Shown here piece by piece: positions 1 to 6,355 of a stretch of 9,863 bases of DNA (positions within the stretch are counted from its first letter, which is position 1; each line of letters begins with the position of its first letter). The notes below the pieces were generated by a model. It made no database searches. It was given only the letters and a program-made list of their open reading frames with translations, and was not told where the DNA came from. This stretch comes from CAJQND01 sp051010055 (GTDB taxonomy: Bacteria; Pseudomonadota; Alphaproteobacteria; Rhizobiales; CAJQND01), in contig JBPCVY010000136.1 of NCBI GenBank assembly GCA_051010055.1, forward strand, positions 1 to 9,863, given 5' to 3'. The position numbers and the translations under genes are program-made.

Positions 1-143
1 AGGGCAAGCAGCTTGTGACGGTAAAATACACAAACGGTTACCGCGCCCGCTTTGCCGGTTTTAACAAGGAAAGCGCCAAACAGGCGTGCAGTGTGCTCAA
101 ACGCCGGTCAATCGATTGCTTCCCGGTCGCACCACGCGGCTAA
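1..143 (+). CDS. C-terminal end of a SPOR-domain protein, probably a D-alanyl-D-alanine carboxypeptidase (5' part outside window)
   Basis: An open frame enters from the left edge (first full codon at base 3) and ends at TAA 141-143, giving 46 residues. They contain YRARFAGF, then a helix-like stretch ESAKQACSVLKRR, then IDCFPV. This is the second half of a SPOR peptidoglycan-binding domain: a beta strand, a helix and a last strand, with two cysteines in the helix and final strand. In rhizobia and relatives this type of tail is typically carried by periplasmic D-Ala-D-Ala carboxypeptidases (penicillin-binding protein 5/6 family), which trim peptidoglycan stem peptides. The catalytic domain lies outside the window, so the enzyme identity is inferred from the tail alone; another SPOR protein such as a lytic transglycosylase or FtsN-like protein is possible. 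It converges on the J-domain gene, with only 4 bases between the stop codons. Confidence 0.7.
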   Translation, partial: GKQLVTVKYTNGYRARFAGFNKESAKQACSVLKRRSIDCFPVAPRG

Positions 144-147
144 GATT

Positions 148-867
148 TTATGCTCCCAGAAGTGTTTCCTTCGCCTCGTTAATGCGGGCGGCGAGATAGT
201 CTGAGCCACCCTGGTCGGGGTGGTATTTCTTCATCAACTTGCGATGGGCCTTGCGGATTTCTTTTTCACTGGCGCCAGGTTCAAGTCCGAGAATTTCATA
301 AGCCTCATCACGGGTCATCTTTGCACCGTGCGGGCTCCTAGCACTACCGTTTCCAGAACGTTGGTTTCCTGTAGCCTCACGCCATTGCGGGTGATGACGG
401 TCAAGATATGCCTCAAGAAGGGCCTGGGATTGGTCGCCAGCGGCAATGCAAGCATCCATCACCTCCCCCAATTCCGGCGGCGACAGATCCGACAAGCGCC
501 GACCCTGATGTTCACCCGTCAACACCTCGCCATCCATATCACCGGTATCATGGTCCAATTCCATTGCCAGAACCATGGTGCGCACCTGAGAGCGCTGCCC
601 CTCACTTTTCCTGGTGCGGCGGAAACCGCCTGGCACACCGCCGGTGAGCCCAAGTCCACGCGCCAGAATAAAGAAGCCAAACAAGGCCAAGGGCCCGCCA
701 ATGAGCGCCAGCCCCCGGGTCGACAACAACGTACCAAGCGCCAGCAACACGCCGCCGCCGATAACCCGCAATAGCGCCGCCATTCGCCCAGGAGATGCCT
801 TTATGAACGCGATAAGCGCCACAGGCAGGGCAATAAACAGAATTCCGATGATAATGAGTAAACGCAT
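148..867 (-). CDS. Membrane-anchored J-domain protein (Tim14/Pam18-like co-chaperone)
   Basis: The protein has 239 residues. Residues 3-23 and about 31-70 are hydrophobic and give two or three membrane segments. They are followed by a basic linker (about 82-96), a conserved-looking acidic block with LDHDTGDMDGEVL (about 104-117), a helical stretch (129-160), a low-complexity linker (165-183) and a C-terminal J domain (about 187-239). The J domain carries the HPD tripeptide at 216-218, which stimulates DnaK ATPase, and NEAKETL in helix III. It stops after helix III, as in mitochondrial Pam18/Tim14, and there are no G/F or zinc-finger regions, so it is not DnaJ itself. It probably recruits DnaK to the cytoplasmic face of the inner membrane; the client is unknown. 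The start lies 12 bases after the VWA gene stop and has no clear Shine-Dalgarno sequence, so translational coupling is likely. Confidence 0.85.
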   Translation of the reverse strand: MRLLIIIGILFIALPVALIAFIKASPGRMAALLRVIGGGVLLALGTLLSTRGLALIGGPLALFGFFILARGLGLTGGVPGGFRRTRKSEGQRSQVRTMVLAMELDHDTGDMDGEVLTGEHQGRRLSDLSPPELGEVMDACIAAGDQSQALLEAYLDRHHPQWREATGNQRSGNGSARSPHGAKMTRDEAYEILGLEPGASEKEIRKAHRKLMKKYHPDQGGSDYLAARINEAKETLLGA

Positions 868-879
868 GGAGACAGTTTA

Positions 880-1623
880 TCAGTTTAGCTGCTCAAGCAA
901 ACCGGCAACATCGCTGCCCTTGGAACGTGAATAGTCTGCCAAAGCCGTGCGCCCGCCCGCCGCATAAACGGCGACAGCGGATAAAAGCTCGCGCAATTGC
1001 TGGGCCGATGAGGAATCAAACCTGCACCAGGCGCCACGGGTAAGCCGTGCAATTTCACGGAACGCACGCTCGGCAACCGGGTCCTGACCTTCCTGGAACA
1101 TAAAAACCGGCACCCCCATGAGGCCGATTTCTCCAGCCAGGTTACATAGATGGTCAACATCTTCCTCCATGGCATCGCCCACATAGACAACCGCGCTCAC
1201 CTGATGTTTGGCCCCTTCCCGCTTGATATGCGAGAGCACCTTTCGGATTTGCGTGTGTCCGCCACGGCAATCGACCTTCGTCATTAAATCCGCAAGGGCG
1301 CGGGCATTGGCCACCCATTTTGATGCACGGCATTCACCAAATCCCCGGAAATAGATGAGCTGCACATCCAGCCCGCCGATTTTCGCGGTTTCCTCGAACA
1401 TTTCGGCCTGCAGATGCTGCGCCCTGTCCCAGGTCGGCTGGCGCGACATGGTTGCATCCATGGCAAAAATCAGCCGCCCGCCCTCACCCGGCTTGTTCGC
1501 GGGCGGCATTGAGCGCACCTTTTCCAGAAACGCGCCAATATCGTCCTTACCGGAAACCGGCTGGTTAGTTTGTCCCTTCTTGCTGGCGGGGACGACAGAT
1601 GCTGGTTTTTTGTTTTTTGCCAT
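880..1623 (-). CDS. Small cytoplasmic VWA-domain protein
   Basis: The protein has 247 residues with no signal peptide or membrane segment. Residues 1-30 are Lys/Pro/Ser/Gly-rich and probably disordered. From about residue 49 a von Willebrand factor A fold follows: strand LIFAMD, then a MIDAS-like motif D56-A-T58-M-S60, a conserved-type Thr124 in CRGGHT, and Asp150 in strand VVYVGDAMEE. Together these could bind a divalent metal. The classical DxSxS motif reads DxTxS here. Single-domain VWA proteins usually act as metal-dependent adaptors or with a partner ATPase; no MoxR-type ATPase gene is present in the window. It lies directly before the J-domain gene (12-base gap) and 51 bases after putA, all on one strand. 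The pairing suggests that it works with the J protein, for example as a substrate adaptor. That is inference; the molecular role is unknown. No strong Shine-Dalgarno precedes the ATG. Confidence 0.82.
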   Translation of the reverse strand: MAKNKKPASVVPASKKGQTNQPVSGKDDIGAFLEKVRSMPPANKPGEGGRLIFAMDATMSRQPTWDRAQHLQAEMFEETAKIGGLDVQLIYFRGFGECRASKWVANARALADLMTKVDCRGGHTQIRKVLSHIKREGAKHQVSAVVYVGDAMEEDVDHLCNLAGEIGLMGVPVFMFQEGQDPVAERAFREIARLTRGAWCRFDSSSAQQLRELLSAVAVYAAGGRTALADYSRSKGSDVAGLLEQLN

Positions 1624-1674
1624 GGCTTTTATTCAGATAGGTGCCTTTCGCCTGCATTTTAAGGGTCTAGTTTA

Positions 1675-4600
1675 TCACGCACTTATTTCCATCGACATCA
1701 GTGATGCGTTACCGCCTGATGCCGTTGTGTCAATTGAAACAACCCGTTCGGTGGCAAATCGGGCGAGATAATGCGGCCCGCCCGCTTTTGGCCCGGTGCC
1801 TGATAGGCCCTCGCCGCCAAAGGGCTGTGCGCCAACCACTGCGCCAATCTGGTTGCGATTGACATACATATTACCCACGCGCACCCGCTCGCGGATCTCT
1901 TCCGCAGTCGTTTCAATGCGCGTATGAACACCCAGCGTGAGGCCAAATCCGGTTGAATTTATGGCATCGCAAACCTGCTCAAGCCTGTCTGCCTGATAGC
2001 GCACCACGTGCAATATGGGGCCGAAAACCTCCTGTTCCAAAACTTCGATACCCTCTATTTCGTATACCGCGGGACTTACATAAACCCCGCCCCGGATTTC
2101 AGGAGGCAGCGGCAAATCAATTAATGTGCGCGCCTGGCGGGCCATGGTTGCCTTGTGATCATCAAGACGCGCCCTCGCCTCTTCATCGATCACCGGACCT
2201 ACATCGGTTGCAAAATCAAGTGGATCGCCCAGTTTCAACTCCTCTACAGCGCCTTGCAACATGGGCACAAAACGCTGAGCGATATCATCTTGCACAAATG
2301 CCACCCGCGCCGCCGAACAGCGCTGGCCTGCGCTGTCGTAGGCTGAGCCGATAAGGTCGCGCACTGCTTGTTCCGGCAAGGCCGTAGAATCAACAATCAT
2401 GGCGTTGATACCACCAGTTTCTGCGATGAATGGAACAATCGCTCCGCCGCGCGCAGCCAGCGCCTGATTGATCGCATTGGCGGTTTCGTTCGAACCGGTG
2501 AAGGCAATGCCCCCAACGCGTGAATCTGCAACCAGCGCTGCGCCGACAACAGCTCCCGAACCAGGGATTAGGTGCAGCGCCTCACCCGGCACACCCGCCT
2601 TATGCATCAGGCTTATAGCTTCAAATGCCGTCAGCGGGGTTTGTTCGGCCGGTTTGGCGATTGCCGCGTTTCCCGCCGCCAGCGCAGCAGCCACCTGGCC
2701 GGTAAATATCGCCAGCGGGAAATTCCATGGCGCTATGCATGCGAAAACTCCGCGCCCGTGAAGCGATACCTCGTTGCGCTCACCGGTGGGCCCGGGCAGC
2801 TGTCTGGAACTGGAGAACTTCTCACGGGCCTGTGCAGCATAGTAGCGCAGAAAATCAACGGCTTCGCGCAAATCGGCTTGCGCATTATTGAGGGTTTTTC
2901 CCGCCTCACGCACCATAATGCCCATAAGCCTTGCAGTGTTTTGCTCGTAAAGGTCCGCAACCCGCTCAAGAATTTCCGCACGTGCCTCACCGCCAAGCCT
3001 GTCCCAGTCATGGGAGCTGTTCGCAGCCGAAGAAACAGCAGTTTCAATATCCTTTGGAGTTGCCTCGGCAACCTTACCAACGGGCACCTTGCGGTCGTGG
3101 GGCGAATAGGAAGTTTGAGCTTTTCTGTCTACCTGCCTGCCATCAACAATTGGCGCGGCGTGGTACCCGACTTTCAGTTCTTTTTCGATCTCAGCACACA
3201 GCGCATTGCGCGTTTCGTCGTCCCAGAGTGGTTCCCCTCGGGAATTTCGGCGCGGGGAAAAAATATCTGCCGGCGCCGGAATTGCCGGATGGGGAATGCT
3301 TTCAAGCGCCTCAGCGCGTTCAACCGGGTTGGCAATTATTTTCGAAATGGGCGCTTCATCATCTGCCAGCCGGTTCACAAACGATGTGTTGGCGCCATTT
3401 TCAAGCAACCGGCGCACCAGGTAGGCCAGCAAGTCCTCATGGCTGCCTACAGGTGCATAAATGCGGCAGGCGACATTTTCCTTATCTGCCCCAACGACTT
3501 CTTCGTAAAGCGACTGGCCCATGCCATGCAGGCGTTGGAATTCAAAATCACGCCGGTTACCCGCGAAAGTGAGGATTGCAGCAAGGGAATGGGCGTTGTG
3601 GGTGGCGAACTGGGGATAAATGGCCTCATCATGGGCAAGCATTTGCTTGGCGCAGGCCAGATACGAAACGTCCGTCAGAACCTTGCGGGTGAAAACCGGG
3701 TAGCTATCAAGGCCCTGTTCCTGGCCGTGCTTTATTTCCGTGTCCCAATAAGCCCCTTTGACGAGGCGTACAGGCAACCGGCGTCCGGTTTCATGGGCAA
3801 GCGCATCAAGCCATTCCAAAACCGGATAGGCACGCCGACCATAGCCCTGAACAGCAAGGCCAAGGCCGTTCCAGTTCTTTAGTTCAGGCGCTTCGGCAAG
3901 ACGGGCGAAAACGGAAAGCGATAATTCCAGCCGTTCAGCTTCTTCGGCATCGATGGTGAGGCCCAGTTCTCCTTCCTTTGCCATCAATGCAAGCTCCAGC
4001 ACGCGAGGCAAAAGCTCGTTCTCCATGCGTTCTGCTTTGGCTGGCTCATATCTTGGATGAAGCGCAGAAAGCTTTACCGAAATGGAGGGCCGCTTAAAGA
4101 TATTGCCGGAACCCATAGCGCCGGCATCAGCAGCTACCGTCGAAACAGCCTCTTTATAGGCCTCGTGATAGCGTGCGGCATCATCGGCCGTCATCGCCGC
4201 CTCACCCAGCATGTCATAGGAATGGCGGTAACCCATTTCCTCATTAAAAGCTGCCAATTCCAGCGCTTCTTCAATTGTACGGCCCAGAACAAACTGCTTG
4301 CCCATGATGCGCATCGCGTGGCGCATCGCCTGACGGATTATCGGCTCACCGGACTTTTTCACCAGATTGCCCAGATAATCATAAGCATCGGTAAGTTTTG
4401 GCCCGCCTAGTTCAATCACCTTACCCGTCAGCATAAGCCCCCAGGTGGAGACATTGACAAAAAGACTGTCGGAAGCGCCCATATGTTCTTCCCAGTCCCG
4501 GCCGCTGATTTTATCGGCAATCAGCTTATCGGCGGTGTCCGCATCAGGTATGCGCAGCAATGCCTCCGCTAGGCACATGAGCATAACCCCTTCTTCGGAA

Positions 4601-4836
4601 GAAAGATCATATTCCTGCATGAAAGCATCAACCCCGCCTTTTGGGCGGCGACCTTTGCGCACCGCATTCACCAGCCTGCGGGCAAGCTGTTCAATACGTG
4701 CCGTTTCAGCTCCGTCTGAGCGCGCATTCTCGATAAGACCCGGGACAATGTCCGCTTCAGCCGCCAAAAGATGCGACGAAATCGCAGAGCGGTCCGGGCC
4801 CGGCTTGTCAGACAATTGATTGGAGGCTCTGGCCAT
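1675..4836 (-). CDS. putA: Bifunctional proline dehydrogenase / L-glutamate-gamma-semialdehyde dehydrogenase
   Basis: The protein has 1053 residues. It oxidises L-proline with FAD to pyrroline-5-carboxylate, then with NAD+ to glutamate, channelling the intermediate between the two sites. An N-terminal helical arm (about 30-220) leads into the PRODH barrel (about 240-500), which carries LPVRLVKGAYWD (354-365), ATHNAHS (411-417) and the substrate-binding segment YLVRRLLENGANTSFV (472-487). The aldehyde dehydrogenase half (about 560-1040) has APWNFPLA (702-709), GIAFTGSNE (776-784), Glu806 in ETGG, catalytic Cys840 in GQRCSA and EVFGPILH (936-943). It ends with the family's SIDTTASGGNASLM. The ribbon-helix-helix repressor domain of E. 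coli PutA is missing, and so is the extra C-terminal domain of long PutAs, so this is a minimal type A enzyme of about 1000 residues. The ATG has GGAG at 4844-4847 with 7-base spacing. It is divergent from panC and followed on the same strand by the VWA gene. Expression must be controlled by a separate regulator, not visible here. Confidence 0.97.
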   Translation of the reverse strand: MARASNQLSDKPGPDRSAISSHLLAAEADIVPGLIENARSDGAETARIEQLARRLVNAVRKGRRPKGGVDAFMQEYDLSSEEGVMLMCLAEALLRIPDADTADKLIADKISGRDWEEHMGASDSLFVNVSTWGLMLTGKVIELGGPKLTDAYDYLGNLVKKSGEPIIRQAMRHAMRIMGKQFVLGRTIEEALELAAFNEEMGYRHSYDMLGEAAMTADDAARYHEAYKEAVSTVAADAGAMGSGNIFKRPSISVKLSALHPRYEPAKAERMENELLPRVLELALMAKEGELGLTIDAEEAERLELSLSVFARLAEAPELKNWNGLGLAVQGYGRRAYPVLEWLDALAHETGRRLPVRLVKGAYWDTEIKHGQEQGLDSYPVFTRKVLTDVSYLACAKQMLAHDEAIYPQFATHNAHSLAAILTFAGNRRDFEFQRLHGMGQSLYEEVVGADKENVACRIYAPVGSHEDLLAYLVRRLLENGANTSFVNRLADDEAPISKIIANPVERAEALESIPHPAIPAPADIFSPRRNSRGEPLWDDETRNALCAEIEKELKVGYHAAPIVDGRQVDRKAQTSYSPHDRKVPVGKVAEATPKDIETAVSSAANSSHDWDRLGGEARAEILERVADLYEQNTARLMGIMVREAGKTLNNAQADLREAVDFLRYYAAQAREKFSSSRQLPGPTGERNEVSLHGRGVFACIAPWNFPLAIFTGQVAAALAAGNAAIAKPAEQTPLTAFEAISLMHKAGVPGEALHLIPGSGAVVGAALVADSRVGGIAFTGSNETANAINQALAARGGAIVPFIAETGGINAMIVDSTALPEQAVRDLIGSAYDSAGQRCSAARVAFVQDDIAQRFVPMLQGAVEELKLGDPLDFATDVGPVIDEEARARLDDHKATMARQARTLIDLPLPPEIRGGVYVSPAVYEIEGIEVLEQEVFGPILHVVRYQADRLEQVCDAINSTGFGLTLGVHTRIETTAEEIRERVRVGNMYVNRNQIGAVVGAQPFGGEGLSGTGPKAGGPHYLARFATERVVSIDTTASGGNASLMSMEISA

Positions 4837-4843
4837 GGGCTGA

Positions 4844-4847
4844 CTCC
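4844..4847 (-). promoter_or_regulatory. Shine-Dalgarno sequence of putA
   Basis: On the minus strand GGAG stands 7 bases before the ATG at 4836-4834. This supports that ATG as the putA start; the family homology begins some residues further in, so no other start is needed. Confidence 0.6.
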
Positions 4848-4887
4848 AGCACGAAACAGGTGTAGGTGGAAAGTAGTTCGCAGATTC

Positions 4888-4899
4888 TGAAAGATTTCA
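4888..4899. promoter_or_regulatory. Short palindrome upstream of putA, possible operator
   Basis: TGAAA-GA-TTTCA is a perfect 5-2-5 palindrome about 50-60 bases before the putA start, in the spacer shared with panC. In many alphaproteobacteria putA is controlled by a divergently encoded Lrp-type activator, PutR. No such gene is here, but a PutR or Lrp-like protein encoded elsewhere could bind such a site. Palindromes this short are common by chance, so this is only a candidate. Confidence 0.25.
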
Positions 4900-4978
4900 A
4901 CTTATTTGTCCGGGATAATCCGTCTTTGACGTGAATTTTCAGGAATTTGAGCGTGATTTAGCGGAAAACTGGCCGTAA

Positions 4979-4991
4979 GTTAGCAGCTGAC
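4979..4991. promoter_or_regulatory. Near-palindrome in the putA-panC spacer
   Basis: GTTAGC-A-GCTGAC matches its own reverse complement at all but one pair. It sits inside a wider inverted repeat, GCCGT (4972-4976) and ACGGC (4990-4994). It lies about midway between the divergent putA and panC genes and could be an operator for either. There is no match to a binding site that I can name with confidence. Confidence 0.2.
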
Positions 4992-5016
4992 GGCTTCGGG
5001 GCACATCCGGGACGTT

Positions 5017-5049
5017 GATAGATTCTAATTCAACACTATTAGATTTATC
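5017..5049. repeat. AT-rich inverted repeat 1 upstream of panC
   Basis: The left arm GATAGATTCTAA (5017-5028) and right arm TTAGATTTATC (5039-5049) are complementary apart from one unpaired base and one G-U type mismatch; the loop is 10 bases. It is the first of two consecutive hairpins in a stretch (5017-5095) where only 14 of 79 bases are G or C, in sharp contrast to the flanking genes. It may be a leader structure, a promoter-upstream element or the trace of a small insertion; the sequence does not decide. Confidence 0.4.
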
Positions 5050-5052
5050 TTT

Positions 5053-5078
5053 AAATTATTGAAATAAAAAAATAATTT
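5053..5078. repeat. AT-rich inverted repeat 2 at the panC 5' end
   Basis: AAATTATT (5053-5060) and AATAATTT (5071-5078) are perfect 8-base complements around a 10-base A-rich loop. A further pair, TAATTC (5026-5031) and GAATTA (5081-5086), could enclose it as an alternative fold. The stem is all A/T and so thermally weak. It lies exactly where the panC start codon would be expected, so if transcribed it could affect initiation. Confidence 0.4.
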
Positions 5079-5134
5079 GTGAATTAAGAGTATACACCAA
5101 TGCATGGCGCGCTAAGGGAAACAGCCTCGCGCTG
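5066..5134 (+). other. In-frame N-terminal coding homology of panC without a standard start codon
   Basis: The panC frame stays open from just after the TGA at 5060-5062. Its translation contains ELRVYTNAWRAKGNSLALV, which matches in spacing the usual PanC N-terminus (ELR, four residues, AWR, then a Gly-containing turn and a strand leading into PTMGALH). No ATG, GTG or TTG occurs in frame between the TGA and the GTG at 5135. Only ATA (5072) or ATT (5075) could serve as rare starts near the expected position. Counted from 5063 the open frame would be 278 codons, the usual PanC length, so the protein appears full-length apart from its start codon. Confidence 0.7.
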
Positions 5135-5899
5135 GTGCCCACAATGGGCGCGCTGCATGATGGCCATCTCCATCTTTTCGAAAAGGCGCTGGAGCATGCG
5201 GACAAGGTGGTGGTGTCGATTTTCATCAACCCGACACAATTTGCGGAAAGTGAGGACTTATCCACCTATCCGCGCGATCTTGATGGTGATTTGAAGAAGT
5301 TGGAAAGCCGCGGCGCGCACCTTGCATTTGTGCCTGAGCGCGCTGAGGTTTATCCGGAAGGCTTCGCAACCACGGTATCGACAGCAGGCCCTGCAAAAGC
5401 CGGCCTCAAAGATAAGCACCGTACCCACTTCTTCGATGGCGTGACAACGGTTGTGGCAAATCTTTTGATACAGGCCCAATGCGATTTCGCCATCTTCGGT
5501 GAAAAAGATTACCAGCAGCTCATGGTTGTTACGAAAATGGCCAGTGATTTGGATATTCCAACGGCAATCATCGGGGCCGAAACCGTTCGCGAGGCAGACG
5601 GGCTGGCCATGTCCTCACGTAATCTCTATCTATCTGAAAAAGAACGTAAAGCTGCTCCTTTGTTGCATCAGTCCCTGCAAGCAGTTGCCCGCCGGTTGAA
5701 AGAGGGAATTCCGCCCGAACAAGCTACGTCCAAGGCCGTTGAGGAACTAGCCAGCGCCGGTTTTGACGTCGATTATTTTGAGGCCCGCAACGCCACAACT
5801 CTTGAAAAACTCAGAAATTCCGGCGTTGAACCGTTACGTATTCTCGCCGCAGCCCGGCTTGGCAAAACCCGACTGATCGACAATATTGGCGTTAAATAA
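5135..5899 (+). CDS. panC: Pantothenate synthetase (pantoate-beta-alanine ligase), start uncertain
   Basis: This cytoplasmic enzyme joins pantoate and beta-alanine using ATP, via a pantoyl-adenylate, to give pantothenate for CoA synthesis. Visible motifs are PTMGALHDGH (HIGH-like ATP site, directly at the GTG start), SIFINPTQF, YPRDLDGDL, FGEKDYQQL (Lys-Asp pair of the active site) and VREADGLAMSSRNLYLS (KMSKS-like loop). The block usually written RPGHF reads RTHFF, which may be lineage variation. The listed start, GTG 5135, is the first conventional codon in frame, but it would remove the N-terminal helix and first strand; homology continues upstream to about 5081, so real translation probably begins near 5066-5075 at a non-standard codon, or the gene carries a start-codon lesion or sequence error. 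A weak AAGGGA lies 15 bases before the GTG. panB, a common partner, is absent. The 3' end overlaps the DUF1489 gene by 8 bases. Confidence 0.88.
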   Translation: MPTMGALHDGHLHLFEKALEHADKVVVSIFINPTQFAESEDLSTYPRDLDGDLKKLESRGAHLAFVPERAEVYPEGFATTVSTAGPAKAGLKDKHRTHFFDGVTTVVANLLIQAQCDFAIFGEKDYQQLMVVTKMASDLDIPTAIIGAETVREADGLAMSSRNLYLSEKERKAAPLLHQSLQAVARRLKEGIPPEQATSKAVEELASAGFDVDYFEARNATTLEKLRNSGVEPLRILAAARLGKTRLIDNIGVK

Positions 5900-6308
5900 G
5901 GCCAAGCTCAATCAGTTCGGCGCGCATTTCAGGTGGAATATCTGATTTGAGATCGGCTTTGGTGAGATCTGGAGGCGCATCTGCTGCTTCAAGATAGCGC
6001 CAGCCCTGAAACGCTCTTCGTGGCGCTGGGCGCACCGAGACAAGTTCCGGGTCAAACTGAATTTCAGTGCGGTTAATCCCATCCTCATCCACAACCGGCT
6101 CAAGGCCGATAATACGCTGGCGCACCTGAATGGTGCCCTTGATCACCCAATAGAGCGAGCCGCCATCAAGAACTTCCTTTTTGCGGCGCGGCATCATGCG
6201 GGTTACGTGAAAAACACGGGCATTGTTTTTCAGCCGCATTTTTTGCCATGAGCTGAGCTCCTCAATGGTGTCCACACCAACGCACAATTTCAGAATATGA
6301 ACGGTCAT
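5892..6308 (-). CDS. DUF1489 family protein of unknown function
   Basis: The protein has 138 residues and is soluble, with no signal peptide or membrane segment. It starts MTVHILKLCVGVDTIEELSSW, the typical N-terminus of the alphaproteobacterial DUF1489 family. It continues with a basic strand-rich part (VFHVTRMMPRRKKEVLDGGSLYWVIKGTIQVRQRI, written here across about residues 33-67), an FDPELV segment and an F-Q-G-W-R-Y-L stretch, and ends with MRAELIELGLI. The length matches the family, so the gene appears intact. No biochemical function is known to me. It begins 47 bases after mccA on the same strand and may be read from the mcc transcript. It converges on panC, with the two stop codons inside an 8-base overlap. 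No Shine-Dalgarno precedes the ATG; the minus strand there reads CCTCCTG. Confidence 0.9.
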   Translation of the reverse strand: MTVHILKLCVGVDTIEELSSWQKMRLKNNARVFHVTRMMPRRKKEVLDGGSLYWVIKGTIQVRQRIIGLEPVVDEDGINRTEIQFDPELVSVRPAPRRAFQGWRYLEAADAPPDLTKADLKSDIPPEMRAELIELGLI

Positions 6309-6355
6309 CAGGAGGCAGTTTAGCGGATTCTAGGGCCCAAGGCACGGGTCAGCAC

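Noticed and set aside
220..774. A 184-codon plus-strand frame
   Set aside because: It is antisense to the J-domain protein gene, which has membrane segments and an HPD motif; the plus-strand product shows no domain.
1624..1674. Possible terminator between putA and the VWA gene
   Set aside because: Only a 3-base stem (AGG/CCT) can be drawn around the AGGTGCC...CGCCT segment and no U-run follows in the right direction; not supported.
2572..3882. A 436-codon open frame on the plus strand
   Set aside because: It lies wholly antisense to putA, whose domains and catalytic residues are intact. Its translation is rich in Arg, Cys and Phe with no recognisable domain: a shadow of putA codon bias.
5100..5294. 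ATG at 5100 opening a 64-codon frame, considered as the real start of the gene here
   Set aside because: It is out of frame with panC and its translation does not resemble PanC, whereas the correct frame shows homology both before and after 5100, so a simple frameshift cannot rescue it.
6310..6315. AGGAGG on the plus strand, a perfect Shine-Dalgarno sequence
   Set aside because: No ATG, GTG or TTG follows at a suitable distance, and the region is the antisense of the DUF1489 leader; taken as coincidence.
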